Shown one piece after another: positions 1 to 7,409 of a stretch of 64,000 bases of DNA; the stretch's first letter is position 1, and the number at the start of each line of letters is the position of its first letter. The notes below the pieces were generated by a model. That model did not search any database. It saw only the letters and a list, made by a program, of their open reading frames with translations, and was not told the origin of the DNA. Origin of the DNA: Micromonospora pattaloongensis (GTDB lineage: Bacteria > Actinomycetota > Actinomycetes > Mycobacteriales > Micromonosporaceae); NCBI RefSeq assembly GCF_900107255.1, contig NZ_FNPH01000001.1:310001-374000 (forward strand), written 5' to 3'. The position numbers were made by a program, and so were the translations under genes.

Positions 1-64
1 GACGAGGACACGGGATGGCGACGATTTGGCCACAAGCCGGCAACGACGCCTGAGAGGTGTGGCT

Positions 65-376
65 ATGCGTGCTCTATGGGCTGGGCGGAGCAGTCGGGAT
101 TACCTCAGCGACGCCCTGACGGTGTTGACGGGCTGGACGCGCGACGGGCGTCAGCTCAAGCGCACCCTGATTCTCGACGAAGCGCAGCACGCCGCGCTCA
201 CCGAACGGATCAAGGTGGTCGCGGACGCCCTGCACCTGCGGCCGGAGATCCGGCGTCTGGACGGCAACACCCAGATCCGGCTCGGCTCGTCGGACAACGA
301 CGCCATTACCGAAAGTGACGTTACCCTGGCGGCGCGGATCGAGGACGCGTACCGGACGGTAACCAGCGACGACTAG
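65..376 (+). CDS. Pterin-4a-carbinolamine dehydratase-like protein, likely non-catalytic
   Basis: The 103-residue product has the size and layout of the 4a-hydroxytetrahydrobiopterin dehydratase (PCD/DCoH) family: an N-terminal leucine-rich helix, a GW...L.RT strand near residue 25, a long helix, and a C-terminal T..D..LA..IE helix. In active enzymes the centre carries an HHP motif. Here the matching place reads LRP (LHLRPEI), so the catalytic histidines are missing and ordinary dehydratase activity is doubtful. The ATG at 65 is chosen because GAGAGG lies about 8 nt upstream; an in-frame TTG at 26 would add 13 residues. It ends 30 bp before the PH-domain gene. It could be a structural or regulatory derivative. 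The family call rests on pattern recognition only. Confidence 0.6.
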   Translation: MRALWAGRSSRDYLSDALTVLTGWTRDGRQLKRTLILDEAQHAALTERIKVVADALHLRPEIRRLDGNTQIRLGSSDNDAITESDVTLAARIEDAYRTVTSDD

Positions 377-406
377 CCCTTGCCCGCCGTGGCTACCCTC
401 GCAGCC

Positions 407-769
407 ATGGCAAACGTGATCTTCGACCGCCGGGAGCAGCTCCAGCAGATCCAGAGCGGCCTGCTCGACGGGGAACAGGTGATCGCGGTCTACGACGCGA
501 TCGGCGCCGGCACCGGCTTCATCGGATTGACCAACCGGCGCGTGATCATCCAGGACAAGTCGTTCGTCGGCAAGAAGGTCGCGATCACGAGCATCCCGTA
601 CTCGAAGATCACCAGCGTCAGCGTGGTGAGCAACAAGTCCTGGGGCGGTTCGTTCTTCTCCACCGGCGCGATCGCCATCCACGTCGGGACGCACAGCTAC
701 GAGATCGAGTTCCGGGGCGACCAGAAGAGCCACCACGTGCACAACGTGATCCTGCACTACATCTCGTGA
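407..769 (+). CDS. Small bacterial PH-domain protein
   Basis: The 120-residue soluble protein resembles the single-domain bacterial PH (YvbH/bPH) fold. It has alternating beta strands, including GFIGLTNRRVIIQDKS and IPYSKITSVSV, followed by IAIHVG...YEIEFRG and a closing C-terminal helix. Such domains are usually cytosolic with unknown ligands. No transmembrane segment or signal peptide is visible. The ATG at 407 is chosen because the product then begins directly at the conserved region and because a TACCCT -10 box (394-399) lies 7 nt upstream, the leaderless arrangement seen repeatedly in this window. An upstream in-frame start at 380 has no ribosome-binding site. The 3' end overlaps the convergent XRE gene by 13 bp. 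Confidence 0.7.
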   Translation: MANVIFDRREQLQQIQSGLLDGEQVIAVYDAIGAGTGFIGLTNRRVIIQDKSFVGKKVAITSIPYSKITSVSVVSNKSWGGSFFSTGAIAIHVGTHSYEIEFRGDQKSHHVHNVILHYIS

Positions 770-1012
770 CGCCCCGGGCCCGGCACCTCCTCGAGCCACT
801 CGAGCAGGTCGCCGGGCCGACACTCGAGCACCCGGCACATGGCTTCCAGCGTGCTGAAGCGGACGGCCTTGGCGCGACCGTTCTTCAACACTGCGACGTT
901 CGCCGGCGTGAGCCCGACACGCTCAGCGAATTCAGCTCCCGTTGCGCGATACGTGCCACGAGGAGGATCACCCGCTCTGGGCCAGCAGGCGCACGTCAAC
1001 CGTGACCGGCAC
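757..1012 (-). pseudogene. XRE/Cro-type HTH regulator with disrupted N-terminus
   Basis: On the minus strand a frame running down to 757 encodes a typical short Cro/CI-like HTH: FAERVGLTPANVAVLKNG, then RAKAVRFSTLEAMCRVL and CRPGDLLEWLEE. Relatives are about 70 residues long and start with a strand like MPVTVDVRLLA. That start is present here as GTG at 1012 (VPVTVDVRLLAQSG), but in another frame, where it reaches TGA after 14 codons. The N-terminal and HTH parts are therefore out of frame, which suggests a frameshift or small indel at about 950-970. Alternatively an in-frame TTG or GTG further upstream (frame open to 1065) gives an intact protein with an unusual N-terminus. The HTH identification is firm; the pseudogene status is an inference. 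Confidence 0.55.
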
Positions 1013-1202
1013 CCGCTCCCCACGTGTGTAGCCGTGGCTGGACGCTCTACCGGCAATACGCCCATCGGGCGACTCGCGGCGTCTGGGCGTAGGTGACGGT
1101 CGGCGACCTGCAGGGGTTGACCGAAATCTTTAGGGCCCCGAGCAACCCCGTTGGCAGTGCCGTCCGTCCCTTGGACGTGACGCGGTTAGGGGGTCCCGGT
1201 CG

Positions 1203-1724
1203 ATGAAGCGGGCTGCTGAGGACGAATATCGACAGTTTGTCGCTGCTCGGATGGATTCGCTGCGTCGCACGGCGTACCTGCTGTGCCGGGATTGGCATAC
1301 GGCTGACGATTTGGTCTCCATCACGCTTGGCAAACTCTACAGAAATTGGCGACGGGTACGCGATGCGGAGAACGTCGAGGCCTACGTCCGCGGGGTGCTG
1401 ACACACGCATGGCTGGACGAGCTACGCCGCCCGTGGCGACGGGAGCGCAGCGTGGATCAACTGCCCGACCATGTGGAACCGCAGGTCGCCGAGGCCTCGG
1501 CGGTCGACCGGGATCTGCTGTTACACCTGCTCGGGCAGCTTCCGCCTCGGCGGAAAGCGGTCGTTGTGCTCCGCTACTACTGCGACCTGTCAGTGGAGCA
1601 GACCGCCGACATTTTGGGCATCACCACCGGGGCGGTAAAGAGCCAGGCTGCGCGGGCACTGGAAGCGCTGCGCCTAATTGTCGCCGACGAGATTGCGTTG
1701 ACTGCAGGAAGGGAAAAGGCGTGA
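1203..1724 (+). CDS. SigE-family (ECF-type) RNA polymerase sigma factor
   Basis: This 173-residue protein is a two-domain sigma-70 family member of the actinobacterial SigE/SigM type. Region 2 spans about residues 8-75 (YRQFVAARMDSLRRTAYLL, DWHTADDLV, LGKLYRNWRRV). Region 4 spans about residues 105-160 (LPPRRKAVVVLRYYCDLS, QTADILGITTGAVKSQAARAL), with the usual HTH for -35 recognition. It should direct core polymerase to a small regulon. The next gene, a membrane-anchored protein with anti-sigma-like layout, starts at 1721 and overlaps the stop (GTGA), which indicates translational coupling. The flanking DNA is less G+C-rich than the window average. Which promoter set it reads cannot be told from sequence. 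Confidence 0.85.
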   Translation: MKRAAEDEYRQFVAARMDSLRRTAYLLCRDWHTADDLVSITLGKLYRNWRRVRDAENVEAYVRGVLTHAWLDELRRPWRRERSVDQLPDHVEPQVAEASAVDRDLLLHLLGQLPPRRKAVVVLRYYCDLSVEQTADILGITTGAVKSQAARALEALRLIVADEIALTAGREKA

Positions 1725-2479
1725 CATACCGGCAGATCTTTGACGACGCCATTGGTGAACCTCCGCCGACCTCCATCGAGATTAATCATGTGGTGGCACG
1801 CGAAGGCCGACGGGCCCGTATGCGACGCACCGGTGCAGCCGGAACCGCAGCCGTAGTCGTCCTCGCGGCCGCGTTCAGCATGGACGCACTAAGGGATCGC
1901 ACCCCTCCCACGACTGCGTCGCCGACGACTCCGGCCGCTTCGGCGAGCCAGTCCTCCGACGTCGAGGCCGATCCGCAGCGGATCAGGAACGCGATGCTCG
2001 CCGCCATTGATCGGAACGCTCCGGGATTGGGCTGGGTACCAGGTGCGAGCACGGATCCAGGCACCTGGAATGGCACGATCACCACGAAGCCGGAATGGCA
2101 CCTGAGCCAATTTGCGGACCAGTCGGGTTCCGGCTGGATTGGCTGGGGCGTGGCCGCCCGCGATGGCGTCCGGGCTTATTTCTCCATCAACATCGGCACA
2201 CTGGATCAGCCGGCCGTACCATTGACGTGCAGCGTTCATAGCCGAGACTGCGCGACTTCGAAGGGACCGAACGGCGAGCAGGTCATTTCCGTTGATCTCG
2301 ACGCCTGGAAGGCCGTAACCCCCGGACCCGACCAGCCGCGAGCCGATCGACTGGTGCAGATCGTCCGGCCGGACGGCAGCCAGGTGTGGTTGAAGGCAGC
2401 GAGCGCCACGGACGACTTCCTGCTGACCACGGAGCAGATGACCGCGATCGCTCTTGATCCGGCGTTGTCCCTGCACTGA
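1721..2479 (+). CDS. Membrane-anchored anti-sigma-like protein
   Basis: The GTG at 1721 overlaps the TGA of the sigma-factor gene, with a purine-rich GGAAGGGAAAAGG just upstream. The 252-residue product has a short cytosolic N-terminus (about 1-38), one membrane segment (about 39-56: GTAAVVVLAAAFSMDAL), a Thr/Pro/Ser-rich linker and an extracytoplasmic domain of about 170 residues. The layout and coupling fit an anti-sigma or sensor partner of the upstream sigma factor, but no zinc-binding HxxxCxxC anti-sigma motif is visible. The outer domain is not recognised. A terminator hairpin follows at 2498-2544. Confidence 0.65.
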   Translation: MTYRQIFDDAIGEPPPTSIEINHVVAREGRRARMRRTGAAGTAAVVVLAAAFSMDALRDRTPPTTASPTTPAASASQSSDVEADPQRIRNAMLAAIDRNAPGLGWVPGASTDPGTWNGTITTKPEWHLSQFADQSGSGWIGWGVAARDGVRAYFSINIGTLDQPAVPLTCSVHSRDCATSKGPNGEQVISVDLDAWKAVTPGPDQPRADRLVQIVRPDGSQVWLKAASATDDFLLTTEQMTAIALDPALSLH

Positions 2480-2497
2480 CAACATGGCCATCGGTCC

Positions 2498-2544
2498 GCC
2501 TGTGCCGCCCGCCCGGTAAGTGAAGCAGAGCGGGCGGCGCAGGC
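2498..2544. terminator. Bidirectional hairpin terminator between convergent genes
   Basis: Two 15-nt arms (2498-2512 GCCTGTGCCGCCCGC and 2530-2544 GCGGGCGGCGCAGGC) pair with a single mismatch around a 17-nt loop. It lies between the ends of the anti-sigma-like gene and the convergent hydrolase gene. There is no strong T-tract, as is usual in high-G+C actinomycetes. Confidence 0.7.
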
Positions 2545-2571
2545 AACCTCGACCAGGGCGGCCGGCACTCA

Positions 2572-3294
2572 TTACCGCCACGTAACGGACATGGCGAGGA
2601 TGCTTCGGGTCACGGCGTCGGGGTCCACCAGTTGATGCAGGTGCAGGCCAGCGTTCTCCGCCACGGTCCACCCGCGTTGCGCCGCGTCCCTTGCCATCGC
2701 ATCGTACGGCGGACCAAACAGCAGATAACCGCATGGCCGGCTGTCCCAGCCGGCCGGCACCGGCACCAGTTCCTCGTAGTAGCTCAGCGGCAGGCGAGGC
2801 TGCTCAGCTGACACCACCGTGCGCACCTCGGCGTTCGGGAACATGGGCGCGATGTCCGCGTCGTCCCACCACGCCGTCCACTGCGGTAGCCGTCCGCCGG
2901 TCACCTTCGGGCGCAGAAACTCCAGGAACTCGGGCGTTGCCACCGGCGTGGAACCCGACGGTGACGGCAACGCCGCATCGACGAAGATGCACCCGGCGAC
3001 CCGACGCGGTGCCGACACGACAATGACCGGAACAAACAGGCCGGCGTTGCTGTGCGCGACGATCACGACCGGCCGATCAGCGGGTAGCTCGTCGATCGCG
3101 TCCCGGGTGATCTCGGATACCTTCTCCCAGTACGGTGGTCCGGCGTCCGCGACGGCCAGGAGCGTCGGCACGATCGTTACCGCGCCGGCGTCATCGAGCC
3201 GGCTCTTTATCGGTGCCCACGTCAGGGGTCCGACCGATGGACTGTGCACGAGAACAAAGGCAGGATCCATCGGATCACTGTGCTGCAGCCGCAT
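2572..3294 (-). CDS. Alpha/beta hydrolase family protein
   Basis: The 240-residue cytosolic protein has an alpha/beta-hydrolase layout: strand b3 FVLVHSPSVGPLTW (oxyanion region), VVIVAHSNAG as the nucleophile elbow, a central acidic segment, and HLHQLVDPD near the C-terminus supplying the likely catalytic His. The elbow is AHSNA rather than canonical GxSxG, which is seen in some members of the AB_hydrolase_6 group. The in-frame ATG at 3270 (MDPAFVLVHSP) would remove eight residues and may be the true start. The substrate is unknown. It is transcribed towards the sigma/anti-sigma pair and is separated from ychF by 58 bp. Confidence 0.7.
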   Translation of the reverse strand: MRLQHSDPMDPAFVLVHSPSVGPLTWAPIKSRLDDAGAVTIVPTLLAVADAGPPYWEKVSEITRDAIDELPADRPVVIVAHSNAGLFVPVIVVSAPRRVAGCIFVDAALPSPSGSTPVATPEFLEFLRPKVTGGRLPQWTAWWDDADIAPMFPNAEVRTVVSAEQPRLPLSYYEELVPVPAGWDSRPCGYLLFGPPYDAMARDAAQRGWTVAENAGLHLHQLVDPDAVTRSILAMSVTWR

Positions 3295-3352
3295 CGACGG
3301 CGTCCACTCTGTTGCCAGCCGCGGCCGTCTGACCTGGGATGACGGGCGTCTT

Positions 3353-4438
3353 TCAGACGTTGAAGCGGAACTCCACCACGTCGCCGTCCTGCATGACGTA
3401 CTCCTTGCCCTCGATCCGCACCTTGCCCGCCGCCTTCGCGGCGGCCATCGATCCGGCCGCGACCAGGTCGTCGAAGGAGACCACCTCGGCCTTGATGAAG
3501 CCGCGCTGGAAGTCGGAGTGGATGACCCCGGCGGCCTCGGGCGCGGTGGCGCCGATCGGGACGGTCCAGGCCCGCGTCTCCTTCGGCCCGGCCGTCAGAT
3601 ACGTCTGCAGCCCCAGCGTGCGGAACCCGACCCGGATGAGCTGGTTGAGCCCCGGCTCGGACTGGCCGATCGACTCCAGCAGCTCGCGGGCCTCGTCGGC
3701 GGGCAGGTCGATCAGCTCGGACTCGACCTTGGCGTCCATGAAAACCGCCTCGGCGGGCGCGACCAGCGCGCGCAGCTCGTCGAGCAGCTCAGAGTTGCCC
3801 AGCTCGCCCTCGTCGACGTTGAAGACGTACAGGAAGGGCTTCGTGGTGAGCAGGTGCAGCTCGCGCAGGTCGGCGAGGTCGATGCCGGCGCCCGCCGCAC
3901 CCGCGTACAGCGTGGTGCCGCCGTTGAGCAGCTCGGCGGCGTTCTTCGCCGCGGCCAGTACGGGCGCGCGGTCCTTTTTGAGCTTGGCTTCCTTCTCCAG
4001 CCGCGGCAGCGCCTTCTCGATGGTCTGCAGATCGGCGAGGATCAGCTCAGTGTTGATCGTCTCGATGTCGTCGGAGGGCGAGACCTTGCCCTCGACGTGC
4101 ACGACGTTGGGGTCGGAGAAGACGCGGACGACCTGGCAGATCGCCGAGGCGTCGCGGATGTTGGCGAGGAACGCGTTGCCCCGCCCCTGCCCCTTGGAGG
4201 CGCCCCTCACGAGGCCGGCGATGTCGACGAACGACACCGGCGCCGGGATGATCTTCTGCGATTCGAAGATCTCGGCGAGCTTGTCGAGCCGCGGGTCCGG
4301 CAGGCCGACGACCCCGACGTTGGGCTCGATGGTGGCGAACGGATAGTTCGCCGCGAGCACGTTGTTCTTGGTCAGGGCGTTGAAGAGCGTGCTCTTGCCG
4401 ACGTTGGGCAGGCCGACGATGCCGATGGTGAGACTCAC
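3353..4438 (-). CDS. ychF: Redox-regulated ATPase YchF (Obg-family P-loop NTPase)
   Basis: The 361-residue product matches the universally conserved YchF/OLA1 NTPase. It has a P-loop (GLPNVGKST, residues 9-17), switch II (DIAGLV), a coiled-coil domain at about 130-200 and a C-terminal TGS domain ending in the typical GDVVEFRFNV. YchF prefers ATP over GTP and associates with ribosomes in translation and oxidative-stress responses. The GTG start at 4438 has a TAGACT box (rc of 4447-4452) 8 nt upstream, consistent with a leaderless transcript. The marR-type gene lies only 11 bp upstream, so its 3' end overlaps this promoter. Confidence 0.97.
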   Translation of the reverse strand: MSLTIGIVGLPNVGKSTLFNALTKNNVLAANYPFATIEPNVGVVGLPDPRLDKLAEIFESQKIIPAPVSFVDIAGLVRGASKGQGRGNAFLANIRDASAICQVVRVFSDPNVVHVEGKVSPSDDIETINTELILADLQTIEKALPRLEKEAKLKKDRAPVLAAAKNAAELLNGGTTLYAGAAGAGIDLADLRELHLLTTKPFLYVFNVDEGELGNSELLDELRALVAPAEAVFMDAKVESELIDLPADEARELLESIGQSEPGLNQLIRVGFRTLGLQTYLTAGPKETRAWTVPIGATAPEAAGVIHSDFQRGFIKAEVVSFDDLVAAGSMAAAKAAGKVRIEGKEYVMQDGDVVEFRFNV

Positions 4439-4449
4439 GGGCGGCCAGT

Positions 4450-4983
4450 CTACGCGGCGTCGGCCGCCGGCCCGGCGTCGCGCTCGTCGGGTGCGGTCTC
4501 CACGGCTGCCAGCAGGTCCCGCAGCAGGTCACCGAGGCGGGCCCGGTCCGCTTCGGGCAGCCGGTCCAGCGCCCGGCGCTGCACCTCCAGACCGGCCCCG
4601 ACGGCCTCCTCGATCACCCGCTTGCCGGACTCGGTCAGTGTGATCTGCAGGGCACGCCGGTCGGCCGGGTCGGGCGAGCGCGTGACCAGCCCGGCGCGCT
4701 CCAGCTTGTCGAGCCGTCCGGTCATTCCACCGGAGGTGAGCATCAGCGTGGCGGTCATCGCCTTCGGCGACAGCGTGTACGGGATGCCGGCGCGGCGCAG
4801 CGCGGCGAGCACGTCGAACTCGCCACGCGTGATCCCCCAGCGTGCGTACACCTTCTCCTGGGCGTCTCCGACGATCCGCGCCAGCCGGTAGATCCGGCCG
4901 AACACCGCCATCGGCTCCGGCCGCAGGTCGGGGCGTTCGCGCCGCCACTGCTCGACGATCCGGTCCACCGCGTCGCTGGTCAT
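4450..4983 (-). CDS. MarR-family transcriptional regulator
   Basis: The product of about 177 residues is a winged-helix MarR regulator. It has an N-terminal dimerisation helix, HTH at about 65-95 (LSPKAMTATLMLTSGGMTGRLDKLE), and a wing with the family signature DPADRRALQITLT, then a long C-terminal helix. ATG 4983 is preferred over ATG 4992 because a CAGGAT box precedes it by 7 nt. The gene is divergent from the EamA exporter gene, and the 80-bp gap holds a strong palindrome (5027-5055), so it very likely represses that transporter and itself. The effector is unknown. Confidence 0.9.
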   Translation of the reverse strand: MTSDAVDRIVEQWRRERPDLRPEPMAVFGRIYRLARIVGDAQEKVYARWGITRGEFDVLAALRRAGIPYTLSPKAMTATLMLTSGGMTGRLDKLERAGLVTRSPDPADRRALQITLTESGKRVIEEAVGAGLEVQRRALDRLPEADRARLGDLLRDLLAAVETAPDERDAGPAADAA

Positions 4984-5026
4984 GCCCCACATCCTGCCTT
5001 ACCCGAGAGCATCTTCCAGCTAATTA

Positions 5027-5055
5027 CCTTAGTGCTAAGCTACTTATCACTAAGG
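5027..5055. promoter_or_regulatory. Putative MarR operator overlapping the exporter ribosome-binding site
   Basis: Perfect 8-bp inverted arms CCTTAGTG (5027-5034) and CACTAAGG (5048-5055) have centres 21 bp apart, two helical turns. A further near-palindrome TTAGTGCTAA lies at its left end. The right arm merges into AAGGAGG (5052-5058), the Shine-Dalgarno of the exporter gene. The site lies in the gap between the divergent MarR and EamA genes. Confidence 0.7.
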
Positions 5056-5065
5056 AGGTTTGATG

Positions 5066-5983
5066 ATGTCGCACCGCACCGCCGCCGACGTGGCGTTGAC
5101 CGCCGCGGCCCCACTGGCCTGGGGCACCACGTACCTCGTGACCACGGAGCTGCTTCCCCCCGAACGGCCGCTGCTCGCGGCCACTGCCCGCGCGCTCCCC
5201 GCCGGCCTGCTGCTGCTCGCGGTGACCCGGCGACTGCCGACCGGGCGCTGGTGGGCCCGCGCCGCCGTGCTCGGCGTGCTCAACATCGGCGCGTTCTTCC
5301 CGCTGCTCTTCCTCGCGGCCTACCGGCTCCCCGGCGGGGTCGCCGCCGTGCTCGGCGCGACCCAGCCGCTGCTGGTCGCCGGGCTCGCCGCCGTGGCGCT
5401 CGCCGAACGCCTGCAACCGGCCCGGCTCCTCGCCGCGCTGGCCGCGGCCGGCGGCGTGGCGCTGGTGGTGATCCGCCCCGGCGCCGCGCTCGACACGCTC
5501 GGCGTCGCGGCCGGACTCGGCGGGGCCGCGGTGATGGCCGCCGGCCTGGTCCTGACCCGGCGCTGGGGGCGGCCCGACGGCGTCGGCGTGCTGACCCTCA
5601 CCGGCTGGCAGTTGACCGCCGGTGGACTGCTGCTCGCGCCGCTGACGCTCGCCGTCGAGGGCGCGCCGCCGGCGCTCGACGGGTCGGCGGCGGTCGGGTA
5701 CGCCTGGTTGACCCTGGCCGGCACGGCGGTGGCGTACGCGCTGTGGTTCCGGGGGGCGCAGCGTTTGCCCGCCATGCAGGTGTCGCTGCTCGGCGTGCTC
5801 AGCCCGCTGACCGCCGCGATCCTGGGCTGGGTCGCGCTCGACCAGACCCTGACGGCGTCGCAGGCCGTCGGCTTCGCCGTCGCGCTGGCCGCGACCGCGG
5901 CCGGGCAGCTCCCGGCCCGCGGCGAACGCCCCCGACCGTCGGCCCACAGGCCGGACCCGCGCCCCGTGTTGATCGCGGATTGA
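5066..5983 (+). CDS. EamA/DMT-family drug-metabolite exporter
   Basis: The 305-residue protein has about ten hydrophobic segments arranged as two EamA repeats (about 10-135 and 150-280), as in the PecM/RhaT-like DMT superfamily of inner-membrane exporters. Conserved signs include the LAWGTTYLV start of the first repeat and FRGAQRLPAMQVSLLGVLSPLTAAILGW in the second. ATG 5066 sits 7 nt from AAGGAGG; the ATG at 5063 and TTG at 5060 are closer. The gene is divergent from a MarR regulator, pointing to inducible efflux of an unknown small molecule. It ends 30 bp from the convergent hydrolase gene. Confidence 0.88.
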   Translation: MSHRTAADVALTAAAPLAWGTTYLVTTELLPPERPLLAATARALPAGLLLLAVTRRLPTGRWWARAAVLGVLNIGAFFPLLFLAAYRLPGGVAAVLGATQPLLVAGLAAVALAERLQPARLLAALAAAGGVALVVIRPGAALDTLGVAAGLGGAAVMAAGLVLTRRWGRPDGVGVLTLTGWQLTAGGLLLAPLTLAVEGAPPALDGSAAVGYAWLTLAGTAVAYALWFRGAQRLPAMQVSLLGVLSPLTAAILGWVALDQTLTASQAVGFAVALAATAAGQLPARGERPRPSAHRPDPRPVLIAD

Positions 5984-6013
5984 CCCCGACCGGCCCCTGT
6001 CCACGCGCGCGGC

Positions 6014-6949
6014 TCACGCCGCCGCCCCGCGCACGGCGGCGCGCGCCGCGACCCATCCGGTGACCCGGGACAGCAGCTGCGGGTCGACGGGACCGCGCAG
6101 CTCGGTGCGGTACTTGCGCAGCAGCGGCTCGCCGGGCTGCCGGCGCAGCGTGTGGGTCAGGTCGGCGGGGCGGTCGATCTCGACCGGCCCCGGCACCAGC
6201 GCGGCGATCGCGTCCAGGTCGTCGGGATCGACCTGCAGGTCCTTGCCGCCGGTGACCGCGAGCACCGGCACGCGGATCGCGGCGAGGTCGGCCGCCGGGT
6301 CGTAGTCCAGGAACTCACGGAACCAGCGGGCGTTGACGCGTACGCCGCCGAGGCGCGCGACGTCCGTGGTGGTGGCCCGCAGCTTGTCGTGGTTCTTCGC
6401 CACCTTCGCCACGAAGTCGGTACGGGTGAGCCGCAGCAGGGCCCGGACCGGCGCCGGCAGGCCGGGCAGCAGCCGCATGGCCTGCCAGCGCAGCGTCTCC
6501 GCCCCGGTGCGAGCGGCCCCGCAGAGCAGCACCACGCCGGCGACCGGCGGCGCGCCCGAACCGGCGACCGCGGTCGCGATCAGCGCTCCCTCGCTGTGTC
6601 CGGCGAGGAAAACCCGGGCGGCGTCGATCTCGGGCCGGGCGGCGAGCGCGGCGAGCGCCGCCCGCGCGTCGGCGATGTTGTCGGTGAACCCGGCGGCCAG
6701 GAACGAGCCGGTGCTCTCCCCCACGCCCCGCTTGTCGTACCGCAACGACGCCACGCCCACCTCGGCCAGCGCCGCCGCGAGCTCGCGGGAGACCCCGAAC
6801 GCGCCCTTGCGGTGGTCGGAGTCCCGGTTGAGCGGGCCGGAGCCGGAGATCAGCAGGACCGCCGGGTACGGCCCGGAGCCGGCCGGCAGCGTGAGGGTGC
6901 CGGCCAGGGTCTGGTCGGCGGCGGTGAAGCGGAGGGCGATGTCGCGCAC
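6014..6949 (-). CDS. Alpha/beta hydrolase (BAAT/S9-like acyl hydrolase)
   Basis: The 311-residue protein has a short N-terminal beta region, then a complete alpha/beta-hydrolase core: PYPAVLLISGSGPLNRD (oxyanion loop), SLRYDKRGVGEST, FLAGHSEGALIA (GxSxG nucleophile elbow), VPVLAVTGGKDLQVDP (acid) and a late His in DLTHTLRR. It is likely cytosolic; the substrate is unknown. The GTG at 6949 is chosen because GGGAGA lies about 7 nt upstream. It follows the 112-residue gene at 6991-7329 by 41 bp in the same direction and probably forms an operon with it under the divergent palindromic promoter at 7365-7382. Confidence 0.82.
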   Translation of the reverse strand: MRDIALRFTAADQTLAGTLTLPAGSGPYPAVLLISGSGPLNRDSDHRKGAFGVSRELAAALAEVGVASLRYDKRGVGESTGSFLAAGFTDNIADARAALAALAARPEIDAARVFLAGHSEGALIATAVAGSGAPPVAGVVLLCGAARTGAETLRWQAMRLLPGLPAPVRALLRLTRTDFVAKVAKNHDKLRATTTDVARLGGVRVNARWFREFLDYDPAADLAAIRVPVLAVTGGKDLQVDPDDLDAIAALVPGPVEIDRPADLTHTLRRQPGEPLLRKYRTELRGPVDPQLLSRVTGWVAARAAVRGAAA

Positions 6950-6990
6950 GGCGTCTCCCGGTCGTGTGGCGCGGAGTTGGAGCGTGCCGG

Positions 6991-7329
6991 TCAGGCGTCG
7001 AGCGTCCGGACGATGGCCTGCGGGTCGTCGACGCCGAGCAGCAGGGAGTCGTACTGGTGGCCGGCGAGGCGGATGCGCACGGCCGACTGCCCCTTGCGGA
7101 CGTCCACGAACTCCTTGCCGTGCAGGCTGTGCCAGGTGCCGAGCTTGCGGTGGCCGGGCACGCCGAGCCCGATTCGCAACCCCGCGGTGGCGGCGAGCGC
7201 GTCCTCGACGACCTCCACCGACGACACGGCGGTACGCGGAACGCGCAGGTTTCCCCGGAGGGTGGCGGCCTTCTCCGCAGCGTGCAGTCGGACCTCGATC
7301 GCGTCGGCCGTGATCGTCACCGTGCTCAT
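6991..7329 (-). CDS. Conserved actinobacterial hypothetical protein (bPH-like)
   Basis: The 112-residue soluble protein is rich in beta strands. It includes IEVRLHAAEKAATLRGNLRVPRTAVSSVEVV and RKGQSAVRIRLAGHQYDSLLLGVDDPQAIV. The pattern resembles small bacterial PH-like domains. No catalytic motif or membrane segment is seen. The ATG at 7329 has a strong AGGGGGAA ribosome-binding site about 7 nt upstream. It is first in a two-gene operon with the hydrolase and is divergent from an HTH regulator, so it may belong to an inducible stress locus; that is an inference. Confidence 0.7.
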   Translation of the reverse strand: MSTVTITADAIEVRLHAAEKAATLRGNLRVPRTAVSSVEVVEDALAATAGLRIGLGVPGHRKLGTWHSLHGKEFVDVRKGQSAVRIRLAGHQYDSLLLGVDDPQAIVRTLDA

Positions 7330-7364
7330 GACTGGTTCCCCCTGTCTCGTTGTTCGGGACTATT

Positions 7365-7382
7365 GTTATCGCCTTTGATAAC
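7365..7382. promoter_or_regulatory. Palindromic operator in divergent promoter region
   Basis: A perfect GTTATC-N6-GATAAC palindrome (7365-7370, 7377-7382) lies between the divergent HTH-regulator gene and the hydrolase operon. On the minus strand it sits between TTGACA (rc of 7383-7388) and TAACAA, which read as -35 and -10 elements for the hydrolase operon. A bound regulator would cover that promoter. Confidence 0.6.
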
Positions 7383-7409
7383 GATGTCAAATATGAGAAC
7401 ATTGGCGGC

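Noticed and set aside
2819-4891. A 690-codon plus-strand frame across ychF and the MarR gene
   Set aside because: ychF is unmistakable on the other strand; this frame is a G+C-driven mirror.
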